The notes under the pieces were generated by a model that saw only the letters and a program-made list of their open reading frames with translations, ran no database searches and was not told the DNA's origin. From an uncultured Holophagales bacterium (GTDB lineage: Bacteria > Acidobacteriota > Thermoanaerobaculia > UBA5066), in NCBI GenBank assembly GCA_937864895.1, contig CALMDF010000230.1, positions 1 to 5,154 on the forward strand: 5,154 bases of DNA, read 5' to 3'. How positions within the stretch are numbered: position 1 is the first letter of the stretch; every line of letters begins with the position of its first letter. The translations under genes and the position numbers were made by a program. Shown piece by piece: positions 1-4,869 of this stretch.

Positions 1-12
1 CGACCGGAACCC

Positions 13-47
13 GGGAGGGGAGGCGGAAACGCCTCCCCTTCTTCTTT
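13..47 (+). terminator. Intrinsic terminator of a gene left of the window
   Basis: Seen: a perfect 9-bp stem (17-25 with 30-38, GGGGAGGCG/CGCCTCCCC) closed by a GAAA tetraloop. It extends by an A-T pair (16/39) and is followed by the pyrimidine tract TTCTTCTTT (39-47). The T-rich side lies to the right only, so it ends plus-strand transcription entering from outside the window, converging on the Fur-family gene. The minus strand has no T-tract after this hairpin, so it is not an obvious terminator for that gene. Confidence 0.85.
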
Positions 48-72
48 CAGAGCCCCGGGACGCGCGCCCGGC

Positions 73-489
73 TCACTCGCAGTCGCGGCAGAGGCCGTCG
101 AGCGTGAGCGACAGGGTGCGGACCGGCCGGCCGTCGGGAAGGACACCCCTCTCCGCGACGCCGAAGTCCGACCAGGCCACGTCCTCCACGCGCCCGCAGG
201 CGCGGCAGACGAGGTGGTGATGAGGCGCCACGTGGGCGTCGTACCGGGCCGGCCCGTCCTTCACGCTCATCCCGGTCACGAGCCCCGCCCGCGAGAGGGA
301 GTGGAGGACGTTGTAGACCGAGGCCCGGGACAGGACGGGCCCGCCCGCGTTGACGGCCGTCTCCACCTCCTCGGCGGTCGGGTGCCGGTCCGTCGAGGCG
401 AGGTAGGAGAGGACCGCGACGCGCGGCTCGGTGACCCTGAGGCCGCGCTCCCGCAGGAGCTCCTTCAACGTCTCGGAGTCAGCCCTCAC
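73..489 (-). CDS. perR: Fur-family repressor, PerR-like peroxide/metal sensor
   Basis: This is a cytoplasmic winged-helix metalloregulator, 138 aa from the GTG at 489, the usual Fur/PerR length. Seen (GTG numbering): an N-terminal DNA-binding domain with HPTAEEV (H36) and the recognition-helix segment SRASVYNVLHSL (54-65). Two CxxC pairs, C95/C98 and C134/C137, fit the structural Zn site. H36, D84, H90, H92 and D103 line up one for one with the regulatory ligands H37, D85, H91, H93 and D104 of Bacillus subtilis PerR. Asp rather than Glu at the last position is the PerR-type state. The frame also opens at a TTG at 525, but that codon falls in a -35-like box, while the GTG lies 7 nt after a -10-like box, so the GTG is preferred. 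lepB lies 67 bp upstream on the same strand. A Fur, Zur or Nur role cannot be excluded, but the ligand set favours PerR. Confidence 0.9.
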   Translation of the reverse strand: MRADSETLKELLRERGLRVTEPRVAVLSYLASTDRHPTAEEVETAVNAGGPVLSRASVYNVLHSLSRAGLVTGMSVKDGPARYDAHVAPHHHLVCRACGRVEDVAWSDFGVAERGVLPDGRPVRTLSLTLDGLCRDCE

Positions 490-491
490 GA

Positions 492-506
492 GATTTAGAA
501 TAAGTC
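492..506 (-). promoter_or_regulatory. Candidate Fur/PerR operator overlapping the perR -10 box
   Basis: Seen: an AT-rich patch in GC-rich surroundings. Read on the minus strand as GACTTATTCTAAATC, it is a 7-1-7 inverted repeat with 5 of 7 symmetric positions matching (GA.TTA / TAA.TC). The 7-1-7 layout is that of Fur and PerR boxes, but identity to the Bacillus PerR box is low. It covers the proposed -10 box and ends 2 bp before the GTG, so a bound repressor would block transcription. Autoregulation is inferred. Confidence 0.35.
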
Positions 507-525
507 CAGACGAGCAAGGTTGCAA
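497..525 (-). promoter_or_regulatory. Candidate perR promoter, leaderless
   Basis: Seen on the minus strand: TTGCAA (520-525, 4/6 match to TTGACA), a 17-bp spacer, then TATTCT (497-502, 4/6 match to TATAAT). Only 7 nt separate the -10 box from the GTG at 489, and no Shine-Dalgarno sequence precedes it. Transcription would therefore begin at or next to the start codon. The promoter would let perR be expressed independently of lepB. Confidence 0.45.
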
Positions 526-556
526 GCTCCGGTCGCGGGGCGGGGAGAGGCTGGCG

Positions 557-1261
557 TCAGCCCTTCGCGGCGGTCGCCGAGGTGATGAAGGCCCGGCCGA
601 ACCGGGAGAGCCTCGGGCCGTCCATGAACGTCGGGCTCCAGCTCCACATCACCCCGACGGCCCGGCCGAGGAGGTCGATGACGGGGCGTGTCCCGAAGAA
701 CCGGGCGTCCCGGCTCTCGTCCCGGTTGTCCCCCATGAGGAAGACCTCCCCCTCCGGGACGGTGATCGGACCGAAGTTGCGGAGAGCGGGCTTCTCGGGG
801 AGGACGCGGATCGGGTGCGTCCGGCCGTCGAGGGCCTCGGTGCCGAGGATCTCGATCTCCCCGTCCGCGAGCGTCCGCGGGGGCAGGAACTCCACCTTCT
901 GCAGCTTGCCGTTCACGAGGAGAGCCTCGTTGCGAAGCTCCACGGTGTCGCCCGGAAGCCCGATGAGACGCTTCACGAACGGAACGCTCCCCCCGTCCGG
1001 GTTCCTGACGACGACGACGTCCCCGCGGCGGGGCGTCCCCGTCGTGATCAGCCGGATCTTCGAGAACGGGACGCGGATCTGGTAGGCGGACTTCCAGACG
1101 AAGACGCGGTCCCCCTCGAGGATCGTCGGCTTCATCGAGCCCGTCGGGACGACGTACCAGTCGGCCAGGACCGAGCGGCCGGTCAGGATGACCGCGGCCA
1201 TCAGGACGAGCTGCCGGATGTCCTTGAGGACCTGCTTGCGCTTTTCGGGCGAAATGGCCAT
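557..1261 (-). CDS. lepB: Signal peptidase I
   Basis: This is a membrane-bound Ser/Lys-dyad protease (family S26) that removes Sec and Tat signal peptides on the outer face of the cytoplasmic membrane. It is 234 aa from the ATG at 1261. Seen: a basic N-terminus, one hydrophobic segment at about 15-33, then the box VVPTGSMKPT with nucleophile S42, the general-base box FVKRLIGLPGD with K97, and the box GDNRDESRDARFFG at 177-190. All conserved boxes are present and the domain looks complete. Only one N-terminal anchor is visible, unlike the two of E. coli LepB. An in-frame ATG at 1282 would add 7 residues. The internal ATG is preferred because MAISPEKRKQ is a natural N-terminus and leaves room for a promoter before divergent queF. 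Neither start has a clear Shine-Dalgarno. The secreted MBL-fold protein encoded nearby would be among its substrates. Confidence 0.95.
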   Translation of the reverse strand: MAISPEKRKQVLKDIRQLVLMAAVILTGRSVLADWYVVPTGSMKPTILEGDRVFVWKSAYQIRVPFSKIRLITTGTPRRGDVVVVRNPDGGSVPFVKRLIGLPGDTVELRNEALLVNGKLQKVEFLPPRTLADGEIEILGTEALDGRTHPIRVLPEKPALRNFGPITVPEGEVFLMGDNRDESRDARFFGTRPVIDLLGRAVGVMWSWSPTFMDGPRLSRFGRAFITSATAAKG

Positions 1262-1305
1262 CGGGCGGGGAGTTTCGCACATTCCGGGCCAGGGCCCGGC
1301 CGGGC

Positions 1306-1311
1306 TATCCT
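1306..1311 (+). promoter_or_regulatory. Candidate -10 box of queF
   Basis: Seen: TATCCT (4/6 match to TATAAT) within GGCTATCCTCG, ending 6 nt before the queF ATG, with no Shine-Dalgarno and no convincing -35 box. It resembles the GCTAGACTCGC elements before gatB and the PuuD-like gene. If used, the queF transcript is leaderless, which leaves no room for a preQ1 riboswitch. Confidence 0.35.
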
Positions 1312-1317
1312 CGGGGC

Positions 1318-1716
1318 ATGACGACCGGCTACACGGACGATCACGCCGCCGCGGGGACCAGGGCGACGCTCCCGGAGCTCGAGACGTGGCCCTCCCAGTA
1401 CCCCGCCGACTACGAGGTCGCGATCACGATCCCCGAGTTCACCTCGATCTGCCCGAAGACGGGCCTGCCCGACTTCGCGACGCTCGTCGTGACCTACGTC
1501 CCCGACGCCCACTGCGTGGAGCTCAAGTCCTTCAAGGAGTATCTCCTCGCCTACCGCAACCTCGGGATCTTCAACGAGAACGTCGTGAACCGCGTCCTCG
1601 GAGACCTCGTCGCCGCGACGCGCCCCCGGCGGATGAGCGTGCAAGGAGTCTTCACGCCCCGCGGCGGCATCCAGACGACGGTCGAGGCACGCTTCCCGAG
1701 CGTCGGCGGCGCTTGA
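1318..1716 (+). CDS. queF: NADPH-dependent 7-cyano-7-deazaguanine reductase
   Basis: This is a cytoplasmic T-fold (tunnelling-fold) enzyme that reduces the nitrile of preQ0 to the aminomethyl group of preQ1 for queuosine in tRNA. At 132 aa it is the short, unimodal YkvM type. Seen: the catalytic segment TSICPKTGLPDF with C45, which forms the thioimide with preQ0, and D52. The QueF signature ELKSFKEYL (68-76), the segment YRNLGIFNENVVNR (79-92) with substrate-binding E87, and FTPRGGI (112-118) are also present. The residue before E87 is Asn, where B. subtilis QueF has His. The start at 1318 fits the family length and follows a -10-like box. lepB is divergent, and no other queuosine gene is in the window. 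The stop codon is embedded in a TTGACA box. Confidence 0.95.
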   Translation: MTTGYTDDHAAAGTRATLPELETWPSQYPADYEVAITIPEFTSICPKTGLPDFATLVVTYVPDAHCVELKSFKEYLLAYRNLGIFNENVVNRVLGDLVAATRPRRMSVQGVFTPRGGIQTTVEARFPSVGGA

Positions 1717-1741
1717 CATGCACGGCTTCCGAACCCAGATT
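1713..1741 (+). promoter_or_regulatory. Candidate promoter at the queF 3' end
   Basis: Seen: a perfect TTGACA at 1713-1718 that includes the queF TGA, a 17-bp spacer, then CAGATT at 1736-1741, a poor -10 (3/6 to TATAAT, 4/6 to the local TAGACT form). No protein gene follows on this strand before the terminator at 1892-1931. If active, it would drive a small RNA of roughly 180 nt. The weak -10 and the chance of coincidence keep confidence low. Confidence 0.3.
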
Positions 1742-1753
1742 TAGAGCGGGTTC
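1731..1753. repeat. Inverted repeat GAACCC-N11-GGGTTC
   Basis: Seen: perfect 6-bp arms (1731-1736 and 1748-1753) around AGATTTAGAGC, just downstream of queF and centred next to the candidate -10 box. The 11-bp centre begins with AGATTTAGA, which also occurs at the perR operator/promoter (491-499). It could be an operator or an RNA hairpin with a large loop. No T-tract follows, so it is not a terminator. Confidence 0.4.
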
Positions 1754-1809
1754 AGAGGGCTCTTTCCCGAGAACGACGAGTTCTTTCCGGGGCGACACAG
1801 AGCGTCCCC

Positions 1810-1840
1810 GCGAAGGAAAGACGGGCCGCGGACGCGGCTC
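1810..1840 (-). terminator. Weak candidate terminator for the minus-strand MBL operon
   Basis: Seen on the minus strand: a short 5-bp GC stem (GCCGC-GTCC-GCGGC, 1825-1838) followed by CCCGTCTTTCCTTC. The stem is short and the tail only moderately T-rich. It is the only structure with the right polarity downstream of the MBL-fold gene. The stronger hairpin at 1892-1920 lacks a T-tract in this direction. Confidence 0.2.
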
Positions 1841-1891
1841 AAAACGAAGAGGGCGAACGTGAGTTCGGAGGACCCGTCGCCCTCCCGCCCG

Positions 1892-1931
1892 TCCCGGCCG
1901 GCTTGATCAACCGGCCGGGATTTCCATTTCT
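1892..1931 (+). terminator. Intrinsic terminator after queF
   Basis: Seen: a perfect 10-bp stem (1892-1901 with 1911-1920, TCCCGGCCGG/CCGGCCGGGA) around the 9-nt loop CTTGATCAA, followed by the T-rich tail TTTCCATTTCT (1921-1931). The polarity ends plus-strand transcripts from queF and/or the candidate promoter at 1713, just before the convergent MBL-fold gene ends at 1946. The loop contains the palindrome TTGATCAA. Confidence 0.75.
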
Positions 1932-1945
1932 CGAGGGCCTCGCGC

Positions 1946-2917
1946 TCAGCGCGGAGCGGCCGCGGGGGGTGCCGGAACGGCGGCCGCGGGGGCGGCGAAG
2001 GTGCCGTCGTCGCGCATCCGGCGGTAGAGGGCCAGGGCGTTCGCGTTGTCGACCTGCGGCGGGCAGTAGTCGCCGAGCTTCGCCAGCGAGAGCTCCGCGG
2101 CCACCCGGGCTTCGGGGGCCTTCTTCGCCTTCTGCGCTTCCAGGAACTTCACGACGCGCTCGAGGTACGCGCGGGTCCGCTCGAGCTCCTGCTGCACGAC
2201 CTTCGTGGGCTCGCCCCGGGTCGGCACCAGGCCCGCCGGGTTGAGCTTGCCGATCCGGTCGATCATCTCCATCCATCCCCTCGGATCGGCGGCCGCGCCC
2301 GTCAGAGTGGGGCAACGGCCGGGCGTCACGAGGTCACCGACGAAGACGAGGCCGTTGTCGTTGCAGAGGACGGCGAGGTCGTACTCGGAGTGGGCCGAGG
2401 AGGGCGCGGCGACGATCTCGAACCGCCGGCCCCCGGCGGCCAGGATGGCCCGGTCCGAGACTCCGACGACGATCGGGCTTTTCCGGCCCGGCACGCTGGC
2501 CAGGACCCCGCGCGCGAGCGGGTCGGCAGCCCGCGCGTGGACGAAGACCGTCGCGTCCGTCGGGAGGAACGCCGAGATGCCTCCGTTCGAGTCGATGTCC
2601 GTCTGCGTCATCACGATCCAGCGGACCGGCTTTCCCTTGGTCTTCTCCTCGATCTGGGCCTTCAGGTTCTCGCCGTCCTCTTTCGTCCAGCCCGTGTCGA
2701 TGACGAGGATGCCGTCCCCCGTGTCGATGAAGGCGGCGTTCGTGTACCCGAAACGGCCGTACCAGGTGAAGGTGTTGTACTGCGCGACCTCGAACGCCGG
2801 GACGCCCTCCGGAAGCGGGGGCGGGGCCGTCGGCGCGATGGGCGCCTGGGCGGCGGCGACCCCGGCGAGGGTCGAGAGAGCGAGGGCAGCGGCGAGGGCG
2901 AGGTGGCGGGTCTTCAT
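1946..2917 (-). CDS. Secreted metallo-beta-lactamase-fold protein with degenerate zinc motif
   Basis: This is a 323-aa protein of the MBL hydrolase superfamily, function unknown. Seen: a Sec signal peptide (MKTR, hydrophobic 6-22, AAA before Q24), a Pro-rich linker (25-40), then an MBL core with FIDTGDGILVIDTGW (63-77). The metal motif normally written THxHxDHxGG reads TQTDIDSNGG (104-113). The three His become Q105, D107 and S110, and D109 is kept. H176 (AHS) and D195 (VGD) are kept, while the usual last His of the fold is R234 (VPTRGEP). The C-terminus has a charged helical region (240-275) and an Ala/Pro-rich tail. Either catalysis is lost or the metal site is altered. The start at 2917 is chosen for the signal peptide and a GGAG 8 nt upstream. 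It overlaps the upstream amidotransferase by ATGA, implying translational coupling. The frame stays open to 3085, but that extension is shadow. Confidence 0.85.
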   Translation of the reverse strand: MKTRHLALAAALALSTLAGVAAAQAPIAPTAPPPLPEGVPAFEVAQYNTFTWYGRFGYTNAAFIDTGDGILVIDTGWTKEDGENLKAQIEEKTKGKPVRWIVMTQTDIDSNGGISAFLPTDATVFVHARAADPLARGVLASVPGRKSPIVVGVSDRAILAAGGRRFEIVAAPSSAHSEYDLAVLCNDNGLVFVGDLVTPGRCPTLTGAAADPRGWMEMIDRIGKLNPAGLVPTRGEPTKVVQQELERTRAYLERVVKFLEAQKAKKAPEARVAAELSLAKLGDYCPPQVDNANALALYRRMRDDGTFAAPAAAVPAPPAAAPR

Positions 2918-3696
2918 CTTTCGGGCTCCGGCGCCCCGTTCGAGGGCGAAGGCGGTTCGGTGACGGGCGTTTCGACGATCGGGCCGGGCTCGGGCCGGCG
3001 GGCCGCGCGGCGGCGCGCGGCGGCGAGGAACTCCGTGAAGAGCGCCCGCTGGTCCTCGCGGGCGACGAGATTCTCGGGGTGCCACTGGACGGCGGCGAGG
3101 AAGGGCCCCGCCTCGCGCGCGAAGGCCTCGACGAGGCCGTCCGGCGAGGCCGCGAGCGGGACGAGGCCCGCCGCGAGGTCCTTCACCGCCTGGTGGTGGC
3201 GCGAGTTGACGAACGCCCCGTCCACGGCCGCGACCGCGGCCGCGAGAGGGAGCCGCGACGCGGCCGGCGCCGCGCGGACGACGTGCGCCGGATGGCCCGG
3301 GTCGTTCTCGGACCTCGGGAAGGAGTGGGGAACGCCCCGCTCCCTCTGGACCGGGAGGTCCTGCCAGAGCGTCCCGCCGAGCGCGACGTTAACGACCTGG
3401 AGCCCCCGGCAGATGCCGAAGACCGCGGCCCCGATCCTGTCGGCGCGCTCGAGGAGATCGAAGTCGAGGCGGTCGCGCTCCTCGTTCGTCCGGACCGAGC
3501 CGTTCACCGGCGCCTCGCCGTAGCGGGCGGGGTCGACGTCGGCCCCTCCGGACAGGAGGAGCCCGTCGAACTCCGGGGGAAGAGCGTCCCCCGGCTGGAC
3601 GATCTCCACCTCGCCGGGGAGGGCCCCGGAGGAGAGGAGGGCGTCCCGGTAGGCCTCGATCGGCTGAGCGGGGTCGATGGCGAGGATGATCTTCAT
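2914..3696 (-). CDS. Class I glutamine amidotransferase, PuuD-like gamma-glutamyl hydrolase
   Basis: This is a probable cytoplasmic amidase of peptidase family C26, whose members hydrolyse gamma-glutamyl amides such as gamma-glutamyl-GABA. It is 260 aa from the ATG at 3696. Seen: FDGLLLSGGADVDPARYGE (43-61), the nucleophile elbow GICRGLQ with C96, the family segment NSRHHQAVKDLA (164-175), and VQWHPE with the catalytic H206 and E208. The triad is complete. The N-terminus MKIILAIDPA is typical, and the upstream TTG at 3750 is rejected because it falls in the promoter. Residues after about 227 form an Arg-rich then Pro/Glu-rich tail that is not part of the fold. The gene leads a two-gene unit, its TGA overlapping the ATG of the MBL-fold gene. 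No polyamine or putrescine genes are nearby, so the true substrate is open. Confidence 0.88.
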   Translation of the reverse strand: MKIILAIDPAQPIEAYRDALLSSGALPGEVEIVQPGDALPPEFDGLLLSGGADVDPARYGEAPVNGSVRTNEERDRLDFDLLERADRIGAAVFGICRGLQVVNVALGGTLWQDLPVQRERGVPHSFPRSENDPGHPAHVVRAAPAASRLPLAAAVAAVDGAFVNSRHHQAVKDLAAGLVPLAASPDGLVEAFAREAGPFLAAVQWHPENLVAREDQRALFTEFLAAARRRAARRPEPGPIVETPVTEPPSPSNGAPEPER

Positions 3697-3714
3697 CGGA
3701 GACGGAGGGCCTTT

Positions 3715-3734
3715 CCGGCGGCTTTCGCCGGCGG
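3715..3734 (-). other. 5'-leader hairpin of the PuuD-like gene
   Basis: Seen on the minus strand: CCG-C-CGGC-GAAA-GCCG-C-CGG, a 7-bp stem with one C/C mismatch and a GAAA tetraloop. It lies right where transcription would begin if the -10 box at 3741-3746 is used. GGAAAGG follows, overlapping its end, 13 nt before the ATG. It may stabilise the mRNA 5' end, and no riboswitch class is recognised. Confidence 0.35.
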
Positions 3735-3740
3735 ACGGCG

Positions 3741-3749
3741 AGTCTAGCA
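3741..3749 (-). promoter_or_regulatory. Candidate extended -10 promoter of the PuuD-like/MBL operon
   Basis: Seen on the minus strand: TGCTAGACT, a TGn extended -10 with TAGACT (4/6 match to TATAAT), 44 nt before the ATG at 3696. The 11-mer GCTAGACTCGC around it recurs exactly upstream of gatB. No good -35 box is visible, as is acceptable for extended -10 promoters. Confidence 0.4.
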
Positions 3750-3811
3750 AGTCACGTTCCAGTCCCCGCCGAGTGTCAGACCGGGGGTTCCCAGAACCGG
3801 GAGAACATTTA

Positions 3812-4738
3812 CTACTGCTCTCCGTACGCGCGTACCGTCCGCTCTAGGTGCGAGACGAACGCGGTCATCGCGGCGCGCTCCGCCTCGTCCCGCTCCCCGC
3901 GCGAGGCCGCCTCCACCCGGATCGGCGCCTCGACGGCCGTCCGGTAGGTCCCGTCCTTCTCCCGGAGGACGAAGACCGGGAGGAGGGGGACGCCGGCCGC
4001 CGCGGCGATTCGGAACGGCCCCACCGGGAACGACACGTCCCGGCCGAGGAACGGGAGCTTCCGCCCGGTACCCGAGTAGTCGCGGTCGCCCTGGATCGCG
4101 ACGAAGTACCCTTCCTCGAGGCTCCGGAGGATCTTGACCGCCGAGAACTCCGACGTCATCGGCAGGGAACGGATGCCGAGCCGGTCGCGCGCGGCCTTCC
4201 TGTCGCGCTCGACGACGGGGGACGGGTCCTGGAGGTAGACGACGGCGACCTTCAGGCCGATCGCGCCCAGGAAGAAGCCCCCGATCTCGAAGTTCCCGAC
4301 GTGGGCCGTCAGGAGAATCGCGCCTCGCCCCGCTTCGCGCGCGGCCAGGAGGTGCTCGGTCCCCACGCGGACCGGGACGATCTCGTCCAGATTCGTCGGC
4401 GGGCTCGCCGAGAACCGGAGGAGGTCGATCCAGGAACGGGAGTGGTGGCCGAGCATGCCCCGGGCCGACTCCTCCACCTCACGGCGCCAGGGCGGCAGGC
4501 CGAGAAGGGCGGCGTGGTTCGCGAGGATCGCCTCCCGGACCGTCTCGCGGGCCCAGATCGCCCGCTCCGCCGTCGCCTCGGCGAGCCGGGCCACCCACTC
4601 CGGGGGGAAGCGCAGGACGAGCCACCGGAAAAAGGGGAACCAGAGGCCGAACGTGACGTGCGTGAGGCGCGAGACGATCGGCGGGGCGTCGGGCCGGCGG
4701 CCCGGGGCGTGCGGGTGCTGTGCAGGGGTCTGTGACAT
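3812..4738 (-). CDS. LpxL/HtrB-family lipid A (lysophospholipid-type) acyltransferase
   Basis: This is an inner-membrane acyltransferase of the LPLAT superfamily, whose LpxL/LpxM members add secondary acyl chains to Kdo-lipid A. At 308 aa it is the normal family length. Seen: a Pro/His-rich N-terminus, a membrane-associating hydrophobic stretch (28-43), the catalytic HX4E motif in [13 protein letters not shown] with H146 and E151, and [10 protein letters not shown] (216-225). A substrate-pocket segment [20 protein letters not shown] (237-256) follows. The motif order and spacing match LpxL-like proteins. The acyl donor and acceptor cannot be told, and other glycolipid acyltransferases share these motifs. 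The ATG at 4738 is used. A GAGG lies 11 nt upstream, a weak ribosome site. gatB is divergent. The downstream gap of 115 bp to the PuuD-like gene contains a separate promoter, so the two are probably not one operon. Confidence 0.88.
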   Translation of the reverse strand: MSQTPAQHPHAPGRRPDAPPIVSRLTHVTFGLWFPFFRWLVLRFPPEWVARLAEATAERAIWARETVREAILANHAALLGLPPWRREVEESARGMLGHHSRSWIDLLRFSASPPTNLDEIVPVRVGTEHLLAAREAGRGAILLTAHVGNFEIGGFFLGAIGLKVAVVYLQDPSPVVERDRKAARDRLGIRSLPMTSEFSAVKILRSLEEGYFVAIQGDRDYSGTGRKLPFLGRDVSFPVGPFRIAAAAGVPLLPVFVLREKDGTYRTAVEAPIRVEAASRGERDEAERAAMTAFVSHLERTVRAYGEQ

Positions 4739-4771
4739 GGGAGACCGCGCCTCGCGGCGCCGGGACCGGTG

Positions 4772-4777
4772 ATTCTA
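4772..4777 (-). promoter_or_regulatory. Candidate -10 box of the acyltransferase gene
   Basis: Seen on the minus strand: TAGAAT (5/6 match to TATAAT) 33 nt before the ATG at 4738, the best -10 match in the divergent 131-bp region. The -35 position reads GGGTTC and is poor. A leader of about 26 nt would carry the weak GAGG. Confidence 0.4.
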
Positions 4778-4853
4778 GACCCGCCCGGCATCCTGAACCC
4801 GCGGAAGATCCTGCCCTGAGCCCGAGACGGGCGGCCGCGGCGCCGGGCTCGGC

Positions 4854-4859
4854 TAGACT
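4854..4859 (+). promoter_or_regulatory. Candidate -10 box of gatB
   Basis: Seen: TAGACT inside GCTAGACTCGC (4852-4862), an 11-mer identical to the one upstream of the PuuD-like gene. It ends 10 nt before the gatB ATG. No Shine-Dalgarno precedes the ATG and no -35 match is visible. The transcript would be leaderless or have a leader of a few nucleotides. Confidence 0.4.
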
Positions 4860-4869
4860 CGCTCACCGT

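Larger units (their letters stand above)
1748..1931 (+). ncRNA. Possible small RNA or queF 3' UTR
   Basis: Inference only: the span runs from the expected start site of the TTGACA/CAGATT promoter to the end of a strong intrinsic terminator. Its inside contains a short hairpin AGAAC-GACGA-GTTCT near 1770-1785 and an AG-rich stretch near 1843-1853. It matches no RNA family I recognise. Read-through from queF would yield the same 3' end, so a processed 3'-UTR RNA is equally possible. Confidence 0.25.
1717..1945. other. 229-bp gap between convergent genes, no clear protein gene
   Basis: This is the largest non-coding stretch in the window. It holds the GAACCC/GGGTTC dyad, a weak minus-strand hairpin, a 15-codon GTG mini-ORF (1859-1906) and the plus-strand terminator at 1892-1931. 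The terminator lies about 175 bp beyond the queF stop, so the span is either an unusually long queF 3' UTR or an independent small-RNA gene of about 1748-1931. Frames on either strand here look like non-coding GC-rich shadows. Confidence 0.5.

Noticed and set aside
51..73. CCGGG/CCCGG hairpin after the perR stop as terminator
   Set aside because: A 5-bp stem with no T-tract on the minus strand. Any perR terminator is probably left of the window or Rho-dependent.
490..525. Longer Fur-family N-terminus from the TTG at 525
   Set aside because: The TTG lies in a -35-like TTGCAA and the added 12 residues cover the promoter and candidate operator. The GTG start gives the exact PerR length and ligand register.
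1283..1317. preQ1 riboswitch upstream of queF
   Set aside because: Only 35-56 bp separate queF from divergent lepB, and the -10 box is 6 nt from the ATG, so there is no room for an aptamer in the leader.
431..1321. Long plus-strand open frame antisense to perR and lepB
   Set aside because: It is an Arg/Asp/Pro-rich high-GC shadow without domains, opposite two genes with complete active-site motifs.
2918..3085. N-terminal extension of the MBL-fold protein to 3085
   Set aside because: The 56 added residues are Arg/Pro-rich shadow of the amidotransferase frame. The ATG at 2917 has a signal peptide and a GGAG.
3697..3750. Amidotransferase start at the TTG at 3750
   Set aside because: It would place the -10 box and leader hairpin inside the coding region and add a non-family N-terminus. 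The ATG at 3696 begins the conserved MKIILAIDPA.
3767..3806. Hairpin GGTTC-TGG-GAACC downstream of the acyltransferase as terminator
   Set aside because: The stem is only 5 bp with a 3-nt loop, and neither strand has a T-tract right after it.
3848..4735. Long plus-strand frame antisense to the acyltransferase
   Set aside because: Low-complexity Arg/Glu/Asp composition and no motif. The opposite strand carries a clear HX4E acyltransferase.
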